From Schlesneria paludicola DSM 18645 (GTDB taxonomy: Bacteria > Planctomycetota > Planctomycetia > Planctomycetales > Planctomycetaceae), in NCBI RefSeq assembly GCF_000255655.1, contig NZ_JH636435.1, positions 560,209 to 624,208 of the forward strand: a DNA stretch of 64,000 bases. Reading direction: 5' to 3'. Of the stretch, positions 9,574-18,807 are shown in pieces. The notes under the pieces were generated by a model. It was not told the DNA's origin, ran no database searches, and saw nothing but the letters and a program-made list of their open reading frames with translations. Position 1 is the first letter of the stretch, and each line of letters begins with the position of its first letter. Both the position numbers and the translations under genes were made by a program.

Positions 9574-12401
9574 CTCACAAACAGAAACTCATTGCTCGCA
9601 AACAGACTTTGACAGAACAGCGTCCACGCACGCTGTCGAGCGTCTACGGGAGGACTGTCCTTATCACTGGTCGCAGAAGAAACAGGTTGATTGCTCAGGT
9701 TCGTGACGAATGCCAGAACTCGATTGGTTTCGGTGTCGGTCGGCACACGACTGAGGGCTCGTTCATAGCCGCGACGAACGCGGGCCGCATCGTCTATTGG
9801 TTGCTCAAGCAACTGCCGCGCAAATTCAGCAGCCGAATCCATCACAAGCTCCGAGTTCATCATGATCAGGGCCTGCGGCGCCACGGTCGTGGAATTCCGG
9901 CTGCCGGTTGGCATCGTCGGGTCAGGAAAGTCAAACTGCTCAAACAACGAATAGAGATTATTGCGAATGACGGGCAAGTAGAGCGCCCTTCGCAAGCTGT
10001 CGTATTTTGTGTGATCGATCGATGTATGATCGAAGACGAACTGGCGATTGCGAAGTGGAACCGACTTCCCTCCGACCGATTCATCCAATCGCCCTGAGAC
10101 CTTCAGAACAGCGTCACGAATCTGCTCGGCGTCGAGCCGTTGCAGGCGAAATTTCCAGTAGAGGTGATCTTCCGGATCAACTTGTGATGCGTTCGCCTCA
10201 TCGGGATGCGACGATGACATTAAATAGGTATTTGACGACAGAATGAGCCGGTGCATGTCCTGCGTCGACCATCCACCCTCGACGAACGTACTGGCCAGCC
10301 AATCCAGCAGTTCAGGGTGGGTGGGGCGATCGCCAAGTTTTCCGAAATTCTCGGTCGATGCGACAAGCCCCGCACCAAAGTGCCAACGCCAGATTCGATT
10401 CACGTAGACACGTGCCGTCAACGGATGCTGTCCACTCGCCATCCACTGCGCCAGTTCGAGGCGACCGCTACGCTCGGTGGGCACCACGAAGGGGCGACCT
10501 TCTGGCAGCATCACATGTGGCACATCGCGAGGAACTGATGTGCCGAGGTTCTGATGACTGCCCCGGATATGGATTGGCAGGCTGACGGCAACCGTCCCGT
10601 CGCTGACCCCCATCGCGGACGCCGCATCTGGCGCGTTACTCTCGACAATCCGAGCCTCTTCCGACAGGCGGTGATACTCACGCAGAGTTTGCTCGTCGAA
10701 CGCAAATTCGGGTTTTGGCGGAACGGCCAGGAATCCAGAGGGGTCATACAAAACTTCACGAACACGCTCGAGTCGCGAGTCGCTCAGTTTTGCCGCCTTG
10801 GGATCTGCCTCACGCGCTGTGGCGAGCGCAGCTTCGGCTTCAGCAAAGAGTGGACGGAAGTGTTCAGCGATTCCAGCGAGATTGCCCTCGGCAACAAATT
10901 CATGCCACTTGCCTAACACATCATCATCGCGACGATACGACAAGTGCAGTCGACAATGATGCAAAGTTCTTGGATGCAGGCCACGCGGCGCGGCAATTGA
11001 CGCAACTTGCGACAACGACATGCTGGGTTCAAACCCTGCCGCCGCGACGAGGTAGTCGGTAGCCTTTGCACGAATCTCATCACGCAGGCGCGACATGGCC
11101 GCGTTCTTGTACGCCGACGCCACTGCCTTCTTGTCGGCAATCTGCTTGTCAACCTCTTTCAAACTGGCCAGTTCTGTTTCGGTCGCAAAGCTGTATTCAT
11201 TCCAATGCTTGATTGCGCCCGTATTCGAATCCGCAAAGGTTCTGGTGCTCTTGAAGATCGCGGCCAGCCCATAGTACTCCGACTGCTTGACCGGATCGAA
11301 CTTATGGTCGTGACAGCGCACACATCCCAGCGTCATCCCCAGAAAGGCTTTGCCGGTCGTATCCAGTTGCTCGTCGATGGTATCCATCTCAAGCTTATTC
11401 CGATCAGGCTCGGCCAGAACCTTCGCACCCAACACCAAGAAGCCGGTTGCGGTTTGCGATTCCTGATTGGCGTCGGAAAGCAAGTCTCCCGCCAGTTGTT
11501 CGATCAGAAAGCGATCAAAAGGTTTATTCTGGTTGAATGCGTTGACGACATAGTCGCGATAGCGCCAGGCATTTCCGAACGCAAGATTCTCATCGAGTCC
11601 GTTCGAATCTGCATAGCGTGCGACGTCAAGCCAGTGCCGCCCCCAGCGAACACCATAACCTGGCGACTTCAACAAGCGTTCAACGACGGTGGTGAAGGCG
11701 GTTGAGGATTCGTCCGCAAGAAACGCGTCGACATCTTCTGGAGTTGGCGGGAGGCCAATCAGGTCAAACGTGACACGACGAATGAGCGTTCGTTTGTCGG
11801 CGGGGGGGGCGGGCTTTAACCCCTTGGCTTCGAGCTGCGCGAGCACGAACGCATCGACAGGCGTCTTAACCCAGGCATGATCACGCACCTCGGGCGCGAT
11901 CGGCTTTACGACCGGTCTGAACGACCAGAACTGGCGGCCGTCTTCGATGCTCATTCCCGTCGGACCCGGCGCGCCCCCACCTTCGACGAGTTCGGTACGC
12001 GGATCGGGCGCACCCATGGCGACCCATTTTTCGAGAATTTCGATATCCGTCGCGGGAATGCGTCCTTTCGGCGGCATTTGCAAATCCGAGTTCTGATAGC
12101 GCACGGCGTCGATCAGACGACTCTTTTCGGATTCACTCGGGACGATGGCCGGCCCGGAATCGCCGCCTTTTAAGACGCCCGCCCGTGTATCCAGAGCCAA
12201 TCCCCCTTTCGGCTCACGTGTCGTATGACACTCGTAGCAATGCTTGATAAGCAGCGGCCGAACGTGCTTTTCGAAGAACTCGATCGCCGCCGAATCCGGT
12301 TCATCCGCCCGGGCGGGTTGAGTTTGACAGCAGACCGCCGTCAGGCCGACAAACGTCCAAACCGCCACGCCGAATGTTTTCAAGCGGATTCGCTGCGCCA
12401 T
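9570..12401 (-). CDS. PSCyt1-PSCyt2-PSD1 cytochrome protein
   Basis: A 943-residue secreted protein starting at ATG 12401 (MAQRIRLKTFGV), with GGAAG 8 bases upstream; an ATG five codons further out (12416) is the alternative. After a signal peptide comes PSCyt1 with CYECH (C55, C58, H59), then PSCyt2/DUF1549, a second CVRCHDHKFDP motif, a long Ala/Lys-rich linker and PSD1/DUF1553. Its downstream partner DUF1501 overlaps it by 4 bases, and another DUF1501 gene ends 61 bases upstream. No substrate can be read from the sequence. Confidence 0.92.
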   Translation of the reverse strand: MAQRIRLKTFGVAVWTFVGLTAVCCQTQPARADEPDSAAIEFFEKHVRPLLIKHCYECHTTREPKGGLALDTRAGVLKGGDSGPAIVPSESEKSRLIDAVRYQNSDLQMPPKGRIPATDIEILEKWVAMGAPDPRTELVEGGGAPGPTGMSIEDGRQFWSFRPVVKPIAPEVRDHAWVKTPVDAFVLAQLEAKGLKPAPPADKRTLIRRVTFDLIGLPPTPEDVDAFLADESSTAFTTVVERLLKSPGYGVRWGRHWLDVARYADSNGLDENLAFGNAWRYRDYVVNAFNQNKPFDRFLIEQLAGDLLSDANQESQTATGFLVLGAKVLAEPDRNKLEMDTIDEQLDTTGKAFLGMTLGCVRCHDHKFDPVKQSEYYGLAAIFKSTRTFADSNTGAIKHWNEYSFATETELASLKEVDKQIADKKAVASAYKNAAMSRLRDEIRAKATDYLVAAAGFEPSMSLSQVASIAAPRGLHPRTLHHCRLHLSYRRDDDVLGKWHEFVAEGNLAGIAEHFRPLFAEAEAALATAREADPKAAKLSDSRLERVREVLYDPSGFLAVPPKPEFAFDEQTLREYHRLSEEARIVESNAPDAASAMGVSDGTVAVSLPIHIRGSHQNLGTSVPRDVPHVMLPEGRPFVVPTERSGRLELAQWMASGQHPLTARVYVNRIWRWHFGAGLVASTENFGKLGDRPTHPELLDWLASTFVEGGWSTQDMHRLILSSNTYLMSSSHPDEANASQVDPEDHLYWKFRLQRLDAEQIRDAVLKVSGRLDESVGGKSVPLRNRQFVFDHTSIDHTKYDSLRRALYLPVIRNNLYSLFEQFDFPDPTMPTGSRNSTTVAPQALIMMNSELVMDSAAEFARQLLEQPIDDAARVRRGYERALSRVPTDTETNRVLAFVTNLSNQPVSSATSDKDSPPVDARQRAWTLFCQSLFASNEFLFVR

Positions 12402-12462
12402 GCAACCAACTTCCATCAACGGTACTCATCTATCGAACGACACTAGAAATTGTCCCATGATT

Positions 12463-13896
12463 CTATGCAAGGATTTCGTTCACGATGCGGCCATGCACAT
12501 CGGTCAACCGGAAATCGCGTCCCTGGGACCGATAGGTCAGGCGCGTGTGATCGAAACCAAGCAGATGTTGCAACGTGGCATGCAAATCGTGGACGTGAAC
12601 GGGATTTTCAGCGACGTTGAAACCCAGATCGTCGGTCTTGCCATGCGTGTATCCCGGTTTCACCCCGCCGCCGGCAAGCCACATACTGAAGCACCGATTG
12701 TGATGGTCACGACCATCGCTGCCGCCTTGCACCATCGGCGTACGCCCGAATTCACCACCCCAGATCACCAGCGTGTCTTTCAGCAGTCCACGCTGCTTTA
12801 AGTCCATGACAAGCGCCGCGCTGGCCTGATCCGTATCAATGGCATTCTGCTTGACGCCCGCCGTCAGATTTCCGTGCTGGTCCCAAGCCTCGTGGAACAA
12901 TTGTACGAAACGAACACCGCGTTCAATCAGCCGACGTGCCAACAGGCAGTTCCGTGAGAATGTCGAATCCTTCGGTGATTTGATGCCATAGCTGTCGAGC
13001 GTTTCTTTCGACTCGCTGCTGAGGTCCATCAGTTCAGGAGCACTCGTCTGCAACCGGTACGCCATTTCGTAGCTATGCATCCGCGCCGCCAGATCCTGGT
13101 CCAGATCCGACTTGACCGCTTCCGCATTCAGTCGATTGAGCGTGTCGAGTGATGCGCGTTGCGTTTCATTGTCGACACCGGCGGGATTCGACAGATAGAG
13201 GACCGGATCGCCGGCACCGCGGAACGGTGTGCCCGCATACATCGTCGGCATGAAGCCACAACCATAGTTACTGGCGCCGCCGCTGGTTCCTTTGGCACTG
13301 GTCAGCACCACAAAACCAGGAAGATCTTCGGACTCACTGCCCAATCCGTATAGCGTCCAGGAACCAAAACTGGGACGGCCGAATTGTTGAGAGCCCGAGT
13401 TCATCATGATCTGCGCGGGAGCATGATTCACAGCCTCGGTGTTCATCGTTCGAATCAAGCAAATATCATCGGCGATTTTTGCGGTGTGCGGCAGCACCTC
13501 GCTCAGTTCCATTCCGCACTGTCCGTGCCGTTCAAATTTGAACTTGGGACCAAGAAGAGCTGAGTTCGGATTGATGAACGCGGCGCGATACCCCTTCAAG
13601 AGGTCGGCTGGCGGCAGTTGACCATTGTGCTTCGTCAATTCGGGCTTGTGATCGAACAGCTCCAAATGGCTGGGAGCACCTGCCTGAAAAATGTAGATGA
13701 CGCGTTTGGCCTTTGCGGCGTAATGGGGCCGCCGTGGCGCCAGCGGATTGGCAAGCGACGTTTCTTTCGCGTGGAGATCGCGCGACAAAAGCGAGCCGGC
13801 AGCCAGCCCGGCCAGTCCCACCCCGCAATCGCGGAAGAACCAGCGTCGTGTCAGGTACTGTGCTGACGCCTGTTTCAATTCTTGAAGCAAATTCAT
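12463..13896 (-). CDS. DUF1501 protein, Tat-exported
   Basis: About 477 residues. ATG 13896 (MNLLQELKQ) is preferred because GTGAG lies 9 bases upstream; ATG 13905 (MFPMNLL) is the alternative. An extended N-terminus precedes the twin-Arg signal TRRWFFRDCG and a hydrophobic segment. Motifs are AGAPSHLELFDHKP (Ala replaces the usual second Gly), VIWGGEFGRTP, GRDHHNR and RDFRLTDV. The upstream PSD1 gene ends 28 bases away. It belongs to the GRDHH subtype. Function unknown. Confidence 0.92.
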   Translation of the reverse strand: MNLLQELKQASAQYLTRRWFFRDCGVGLAGLAAGSLLSRDLHAKETSLANPLAPRRPHYAAKAKRVIYIFQAGAPSHLELFDHKPELTKHNGQLPPADLLKGYRAAFINPNSALLGPKFKFERHGQCGMELSEVLPHTAKIADDICLIRTMNTEAVNHAPAQIMMNSGSQQFGRPSFGSWTLYGLGSESEDLPGFVVLTSAKGTSGGASNYGCGFMPTMYAGTPFRGAGDPVLYLSNPAGVDNETQRASLDTLNRLNAEAVKSDLDQDLAARMHSYEMAYRLQTSAPELMDLSSESKETLDSYGIKSPKDSTFSRNCLLARRLIERGVRFVQLFHEAWDQHGNLTAGVKQNAIDTDQASAALVMDLKQRGLLKDTLVIWGGEFGRTPMVQGGSDGRDHHNRCFSMWLAGGGVKPGYTHGKTDDLGFNVAENPVHVHDLHATLQHLLGFDHTRLTYRSQGRDFRLTDVHGRIVNEILA

Positions 13897-13924
13897 TGGA
13901 AACATCTCACTGAAATCGAGGCAT

Positions 13925-16900
13925 TTACTTCTTGGTGATCGTCTCGTCGAGGTTCAACAGAACGCGTGCCGTCAACGTCCACGCGGCGGCGTCTTGAGGT
14001 GTGGCGGCGCTGGGGAGTTCTGGCAGTTTCGCCGGATCGCCCGTCGTAATTTCTCGCGGGTTGAGCCACCCTTCGGCGATTCGCTGACGCCGCGACTGCA
14101 GTAGATCCAGAATCGCGGCTTGTTCATCCGCATTCGGCGGGCGTGAGGTACAAAGGAAGAAGGCATAGCTGGCCCGATCAACGTCGTTGGGTCCAGCCTC
14201 GCGCAAGACTCGCAGGGCGAATGCTCGTGCCGCTTCGACAAAGATGGTTTCGTTCAGACTTGTTAATGCCGCCAACGGCGTGTTGGAGCGAGAGCGACGC
14301 GCACAGGCAAAATCCCCATTGGGCGCGTCGAAGTTCGACATCACGGGATCGGGCATTGACCGTTTGCGGAATCCATACACGGTACGTCGGTAGCGTTCGG
14401 CTCCTTCAGCAGGCTTCCAATACGCGGGATAGACGTAATTGATATCCAGCACGTTCTGAGGAACCGGCGGAATGATGCTTGGTCCGCCCCGCTTGTGCGT
14501 CATGAGTCCCGATACCGACAGTGCGATGTCACGCACGACTTCCGCCTCGGCACGGAAACGCGGTCCACGCGCGAGCAATATGTTGCGCGGATCGCGCTCC
14601 AACAAGGCGGGACTCGCCTGTGACGATTGCTGGTAAACATCACTACTGACGATCATTTGAATCAGCCGCTTGTGACTCCAGCCATGCTCCACGAAATCAG
14701 CTGCCAGCCAATCCAAAAGGTGACGATACTCGGGAACAGGGGCTCGGGTTCCAAAGTCATCCGACGTTTCGACGAGTCCCGTTCCGAAAATCGATTGCCA
14801 GACGCGGTTCACGGCAACGCGAGCGGTCAATGGCGAACGGGGATCGACAAGCCAGCGCGCAAATTCCAAACGGTTGCGTTCGGCATTCTGAGGCCAGGAA
14901 TGGAAAACTGCCGGTGTGTGCGGTTCGATCGCCTGTTGCGGCTGATCCCATTCACCTCGACTCAGTTGATGAGTTTGCCGGCGTACCGCGGGCGATTGTT
15001 CGGCAAGGTGTAGGACCGACGTGGCCGCCTGTGGGAATGTATTCCAGAGAGCCTCGATCTCGTCCGTGACCGGTTTCGCGTCCGCAATGCTGGATCGCCA
15101 GGCGGCAAAAATCGCGGCCGACTGTTCTGGAGTTCGTTCCGCTTCTGGAACCGACAGCGCGAGCACCGCCGCATGATTCGCAGCAGGCGCGACTGGTGCG
15201 GGCCCCTTCGTCAGGCTAAATCGCAAGCAGCCGACCATGTCACCCATGCGCCATGCCAATTTCAACTGGGTTCCCTCGGGAACATGAAGTGGATGTTCAA
15301 ACTGAACGACGGCCACTGATGCTTGGTTTCGGCGTCCGACTCCGCGATCGGCATTCCAGCTGGTGTCATCGGTGCCATCGATTAGGTGCGCAACAGGCCC
15401 CGTGACCTTTTTTCCATCCGCCTGTTTCTGTTCAGGCTGCGAGAAGTCGCTGGTTGCATTGACCAGCTTCACCTTTTCCCAATCTTTGGCATCAGGCTTT
15501 TTGACAAACGCTTCGAACTCATTGATCGCCCAGGTCCCGAACTTACTTCGCCCGGGACCATTGTGTGGCAAGTCGCGGTGTGGAAGTGCTTCCAAACGCA
15601 ATCCCGTCGCCCCTTCCAGGACGGGTGCCGAGATCATAAAGACGTCGGCGCTGGGGTGACCTTTCATGAGCAGGGAATGGTCCGCTTCCTGCGTCGGATG
15701 GTTCAGGCCACTGATTGTCCCGAGTTCCGTCGCGATCAGCGGTTCCCATGCGGGTTGCTGCTCAACCAGGACCTTCGACCAAGTCGCGAGTTCCGTTTCC
15801 CACTGTGGCCGCATCGATCGAAAGCGTTCTTCCGCCTCACGAACGCGCCGGTGAATCTCGCGAATCTGCTGCTCTTGCTCGGGCGTGTAGACCCACGACT
15901 GTGCTTCGTACGAGGTATTCAGGAACGCGAACAGGCCATAATACTCGTCATGTGTGAACGGATCAAATTTGTGCGAATGGCATTGGGCGCACTGCACAGT
16001 CAGTCCCAAGACGGCTTTTCCAAGACAGTCGATTCGGTCGAACATCTCGGCCATTCGAAACTGTTCGGCGACAATCGCCCCTTCTTCATTGATCATGCTG
16101 TTGCGAAGGAAGCCGGTGGCGATGATCTGCTGCTGCGTCGGGTTGGGAAGCAGATCGCCTGCCAATTGCTCGATCAGGAACTGGTCGTAAGGCATATCAC
16201 GATTGACCGCGTCAATCACCCAATCACGCCAAACCCACTGCTCGCGCGGCATGTCCTTTTCGTAGCCATTCGTGTCTGAGTATCGCGCCGCATCAAGCCA
16301 CGGGCGTGCCCACTTTTCACCGAATCGTTCGCTTTTCAGCAACTTCTCTACGGTCGCGGCGACACCGTGCAGTTCGAAGTCCTTCAGTTCCTGAGGGGAT
16401 GGCGGCAATCCGATCAGATCGAGATAGATCCGGCGGCAGAGCATCGAAGAAGGCGCTTTGGCCGTCAGCGACATGCCCTGGTCTTTGAGATGCGAGACGA
16501 CGAACGCATCGATGGGATTTTGTGCGTCGTTTTTTGGCAGATCGGTCTTCTGCGGTGGAACGAACGCCCAGTGCGATTCGTACTTCGCACCATCTTTGAT
16601 CCATTCGCTCAGTTGCGAGATCTCTTTCGCGGACAACGGCTTGTTGTGGCTGGGAGGTGGCATCACCGCATCCGGGTCGGCGGAGGTGACGCGTTTCATT
16701 AGTTCGCTCATCTCTGGCGAGCCGGGGACGATCGCGGCGATTCCGGATTCACCGCCTTTAAGTGCTCCGTCGCGTTGATCAAGCCGGAGACCACTTTTCC
16801 GATCAGCGGCGTCGACACCGTGGCACAGCGTGCAATGTTCCGCCAGGATCGGCTGAATATCACGTTGAAAGTCAGCCGAATCGCCAGAACTTCCGGCCAT

Positions 16901-16951
16901 CAGCAGAGAAAGAATGATCAATAGCGGAGTACAAGGTTGGCGCAACAGCAT
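13925..16951 (-). CDS. PSCyt1-PSCyt2-PSD1 protein with internal lectin-like insert
   Basis: A 1008-residue protein, the first gene of the seven-gene run and its longest PSD1 member. A signal peptide is followed by PSCyt1 with CTLCH (C40, C43, H44), PSCyt2/DUF1549 and a second [11 protein letters not shown] motif. At roughly residues 420-590 is an insert that reads like a beta-sandwich ligand-binding domain ([43 protein letters not shown]). PSD1/DUF1553 closes the protein. The insert is absent from the two sister proteins. The start is ATG 16951 with a GATGAGA-like ribosome site. The 228 bases upstream are the natural place for the array's promoter, but I see no convincing -35/-10 pair. Confidence 0.92.
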   Translation of the reverse strand: MLLRQPCTPLLIILSLLMAGSSGDSADFQRDIQPILAEHCTLCHGVDAADRKSGLRLDQRDGALKGGESGIAAIVPGSPEMSELMKRVTSADPDAVMPPPSHNKPLSAKEISQLSEWIKDGAKYESHWAFVPPQKTDLPKNDAQNPIDAFVVSHLKDQGMSLTAKAPSSMLCRRIYLDLIGLPPSPQELKDFELHGVAATVEKLLKSERFGEKWARPWLDAARYSDTNGYEKDMPREQWVWRDWVIDAVNRDMPYDQFLIEQLAGDLLPNPTQQQIIATGFLRNSMINEEGAIVAEQFRMAEMFDRIDCLGKAVLGLTVQCAQCHSHKFDPFTHDEYYGLFAFLNTSYEAQSWVYTPEQEQQIREIHRRVREAEERFRSMRPQWETELATWSKVLVEQQPAWEPLIATELGTISGLNHPTQEADHSLLMKGHPSADVFMISAPVLEGATGLRLEALPHRDLPHNGPGRSKFGTWAINEFEAFVKKPDAKDWEKVKLVNATSDFSQPEQKQADGKKVTGPVAHLIDGTDDTSWNADRGVGRRNQASVAVVQFEHPLHVPEGTQLKLAWRMGDMVGCLRFSLTKGPAPVAPAANHAAVLALSVPEAERTPEQSAAIFAAWRSSIADAKPVTDEIEALWNTFPQAATSVLHLAEQSPAVRRQTHQLSRGEWDQPQQAIEPHTPAVFHSWPQNAERNRLEFARWLVDPRSPLTARVAVNRVWQSIFGTGLVETSDDFGTRAPVPEYRHLLDWLAADFVEHGWSHKRLIQMIVSSDVYQQSSQASPALLERDPRNILLARGPRFRAEAEVVRDIALSVSGLMTHKRGGPSIIPPVPQNVLDINYVYPAYWKPAEGAERYRRTVYGFRKRSMPDPVMSNFDAPNGDFACARRSRSNTPLAALTSLNETIFVEAARAFALRVLREAGPNDVDRASYAFFLCTSRPPNADEQAAILDLLQSRRQRIAEGWLNPREITTGDPAKLPELPSAATPQDAAAWTLTARVLLNLDETITKK

Positions 16952-17073
16952 CGGCAGGTCTCATCCGCGGGCGAGGCCGATCATGGGCTGATCGGTGGTG
17001 GGCAGACACGCATCAAAGTTTACCAAGATTCAATTGCGTTTTTGTACCCCTTTTGGGCCTCGCTTTGACAATT

Positions 17074-17102
17074 CCGCAGATGTCGCAACAGAAAATCTGC
17101 GG
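17074..17102. repeat. Inverted repeat downstream of cupin gene
   Basis: CCGCAGAT (17074-17081) and ATCTGCGG (17095-17102) form a perfect 8-base stem with a 13-base loop. It lies just downstream of the cupin stop and upstream of the seven-gene array. No T-run follows on either strand, so it is only a weak terminator candidate; it could equally be an operator-like palindrome. Confidence 0.4.
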
Positions 17103-17179
17103 ATCAATTGGCTTATGACGATCCTGGCAGAACATGGCCGTCCGTCCAGACGTCACACTACCGGTGCCACTCAGTACCG

Positions 17180-17557
17180 CTAAGCCATTGGTCTGGAAGG
17201 AGTTTCGACGGGTGGAATGTAAGTATTGGTCAATTTCGCGTAGTCTTCGCGAACAGGACTGAAGACGTCAAGCACGACACATTTTCCATCCACCGCGACC
17301 GCACGATGCATCACATTCGGCGGAATGAGGAACATCGACCCCGGTTGGCATAAACGGGTTTCGTCGCCAATCGTCAATTGCAGCGTCCCCTGGATCAGCA
17401 TCCCACCCTGCTCGTGAGGGTGGGAATGCATGGGAACCTCGGAGCCGGGGTCCATTTCCAGGTACGATAGCATCATGTTCTTGCCGAATGGTGTCCGCAT
17501 CCGGCAGCCTGGCACTGGCTCGATCGGCTGATACTCGGAAATATCGATGAAGCCCAT
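17180..17557 (-). CDS. Single-domain cupin protein
   Basis: A 125-residue cupin. The start at ATG 17557 (MGFIDISEYQP) is set by GGTGGAG 6 bases upstream, rather than the GTG four codons earlier. Cupin motif 1 is visible as MHSHPHEQGGMLIQG (metal-type His, His, Glu) and motif 2 as PGSMFLIPPNVMHRAV. Such small cupins serve as dioxygenases, isomerases or sugar/ligand sensors, and the specific role cannot be assigned. It follows the HAD hydrolase gene by 101 bases on the same strand and may share its transcript. Confidence 0.85.
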   Translation of the reverse strand: MGFIDISEYQPIEPVPGCRMRTPFGKNMMLSYLEMDPGSEVPMHSHPHEQGGMLIQGTLQLTIGDETRLCQPGSMFLIPPNVMHRAVAVDGKCVVLDVFSPVREDYAKLTNTYIPPVETPSRPMA

Positions 17558-17658
17558 GTTGCTCTCCACCCTTGTGTGACAAGTGCGCTGCGGCGATTGT
17601 CACGGCAAACCCGATCCACTTCGATCATTGAACGCCATGCCAGGATAGGATTGGACCG

Positions 17659-18522
17659 TCATTTTCCCATCACGAACTTGACCAAGGGGACAGCGTCGCG
17701 GTAATCGGGAATGACGACATCGGCGCCAACGCCCAAAAGTCGCTTTCGTTTCCACTCGTCAACACGTCCTGATCCATTGTTGGCTTCGTCACTGGCCACG
17801 GCGATCGCCAGGCCACCGACTTCCTTGGTATTCTCGATTTCGACATAGCCATCGCCAAAGGCGATCAACTGACTGCCGTCGATTTCGTTCTCACGCAGAA
17901 TTCGATCGATGATCATCTTTTTCGAGAACTGCTTGTAATCATCGAGTGCTCCGTAGATATGAGTCCCGAAATAGCGGGTCACGTCGAGCAGATTGGCTTC
18001 GTCTTTGACCGCATATTCGTCGGTGCCACTGGCGAGATACAGTGTCACCCCTTCTTGCTGCAGGTGGTCGAGCAATGCGCGCACGCCATGTACCAGCAGT
18101 TCCTCGGTTTTCACGGTCCCGTTTCTAAGTCCCGTCGTTCGCTCGTGCGTGCGGATTTCGAGCCGTCGCAGGTATTCGTGCTTGTACCAGAGTGGTTCGA
18201 GTGGTTCACCGCCACGTTCGCGAACACGATCCGCCAACTGAATCATTTGATAAATGGTCTGCTTGCCGTTGAGACGCATGATGTCGTCCCACGCCATCCG
18301 GCGAAGATCGGTTTCATTCTCGCCGGGCTTTGGTCCGAGCATTTCCACGAACATCGGAACCATCACCTCAGGCCATCCCTGACGAATCAGCGAGATGGTC
18401 CCGTCGAAATCAAACACCGCATGCGTTAGCTTGGGACGTGGGGTCAACGGTTTGGGCAATTCAACACTTGGCCAGCGTGGATCAGCTGCAGAACGCGGTG
18501 CAGTTTCGGTCGACTCGGACAT
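17659..18522 (-). CDS. HAD-superfamily hydrolase
   Basis: A 287-residue HAD phosphatase-type protein, with start ATG 18522 placed by GGAG 6 bases upstream. Motif I is VFDFDGTIS near residue 40, motif II is LASGTDEY, and motif III/IV is AFGDGYVEIE. The helical cap between motifs I and II is large (about 110 residues) with an RRLEIRTHERTTGL segment. The lysine of motif III is probably in KDEAN or KKMIID. The family hydrolyses phosphomonoesters such as phosphoglycolate or sugar phosphates; substrate unknown. It has no signal peptide and is cytoplasmic. It is followed by the cupin gene. Confidence 0.85.
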   Translation of the reverse strand: MSESTETAPRSAADPRWPSVELPKPLTPRPKLTHAVFDFDGTISLIRQGWPEVMVPMFVEMLGPKPGENETDLRRMAWDDIMRLNGKQTIYQMIQLADRVRERGGEPLEPLWYKHEYLRRLEIRTHERTTGLRNGTVKTEELLVHGVRALLDHLQQEGVTLYLASGTDEYAVKDEANLLDVTRYFGTHIYGALDDYKQFSKKMIIDRILRENEIDGSQLIAFGDGYVEIENTKEVGGLAIAVASDEANNGSGRVDEWKRKRLLGVGADVVIPDYRDAVPLVKFVMGK

Positions 18523-18639
18523 TCTCAACTCCAGCGATAAAAAATTACCAATGACGTGCGGCTAGATCTTAATTGGTCTCGCGACCAACGACAACGCGGC
18601 CCGCACCTCGATCTTCACGCTGGAATTCTGGCGTTTTAT

Positions 18640-18754
18640 CTCTGCGCCTCCGCGTCTCTGTGCCTCCCTTTGCACCAATGTGCTTCCGAAGTGCGCAAAA
18701 CGTTCAGCGGGCCCAGCGGAGGATGGGGAGGCAAAGTGGCACGGAGGCGCAGAG
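18640..18754. repeat. Intergenic inverted repeat with CTCTGCGCCTCCG arms
   Basis: CTCTGCGCCTCCG at 18640-18652 pairs perfectly with CGGAGGCGCAGAG at 18742-18754. Further related words continue inward (GTGCCTCCCTTTGCAC against GAGGCAAAGTGGCA). The 285-base gap between the HAD gene and the sulfatase gene is otherwise empty. The arms resemble, from memory, short CTCTGCG-type repeats scattered in intergenic DNA of several bacteria; no second copy was noticed in this window. Confidence 0.55.
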
Positions 18755-18807
18755 TGAGAATAAGCAATGAGAAATTGAAGTCGTTTCCACTGCCGTCACG
18801 GATGGGA

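Noticed and set aside
17065-17100. Plus-strand TTGACA at about 17066 as a promoter
   Set aside because: No acceptable -10 box at 16-18 bases and no plus-strand gene downstream.
18640-18754. Inverted repeat as ends of an insertion sequence
   Set aside because: Only about 90 bases separate the arms, with no transposase or target duplication.
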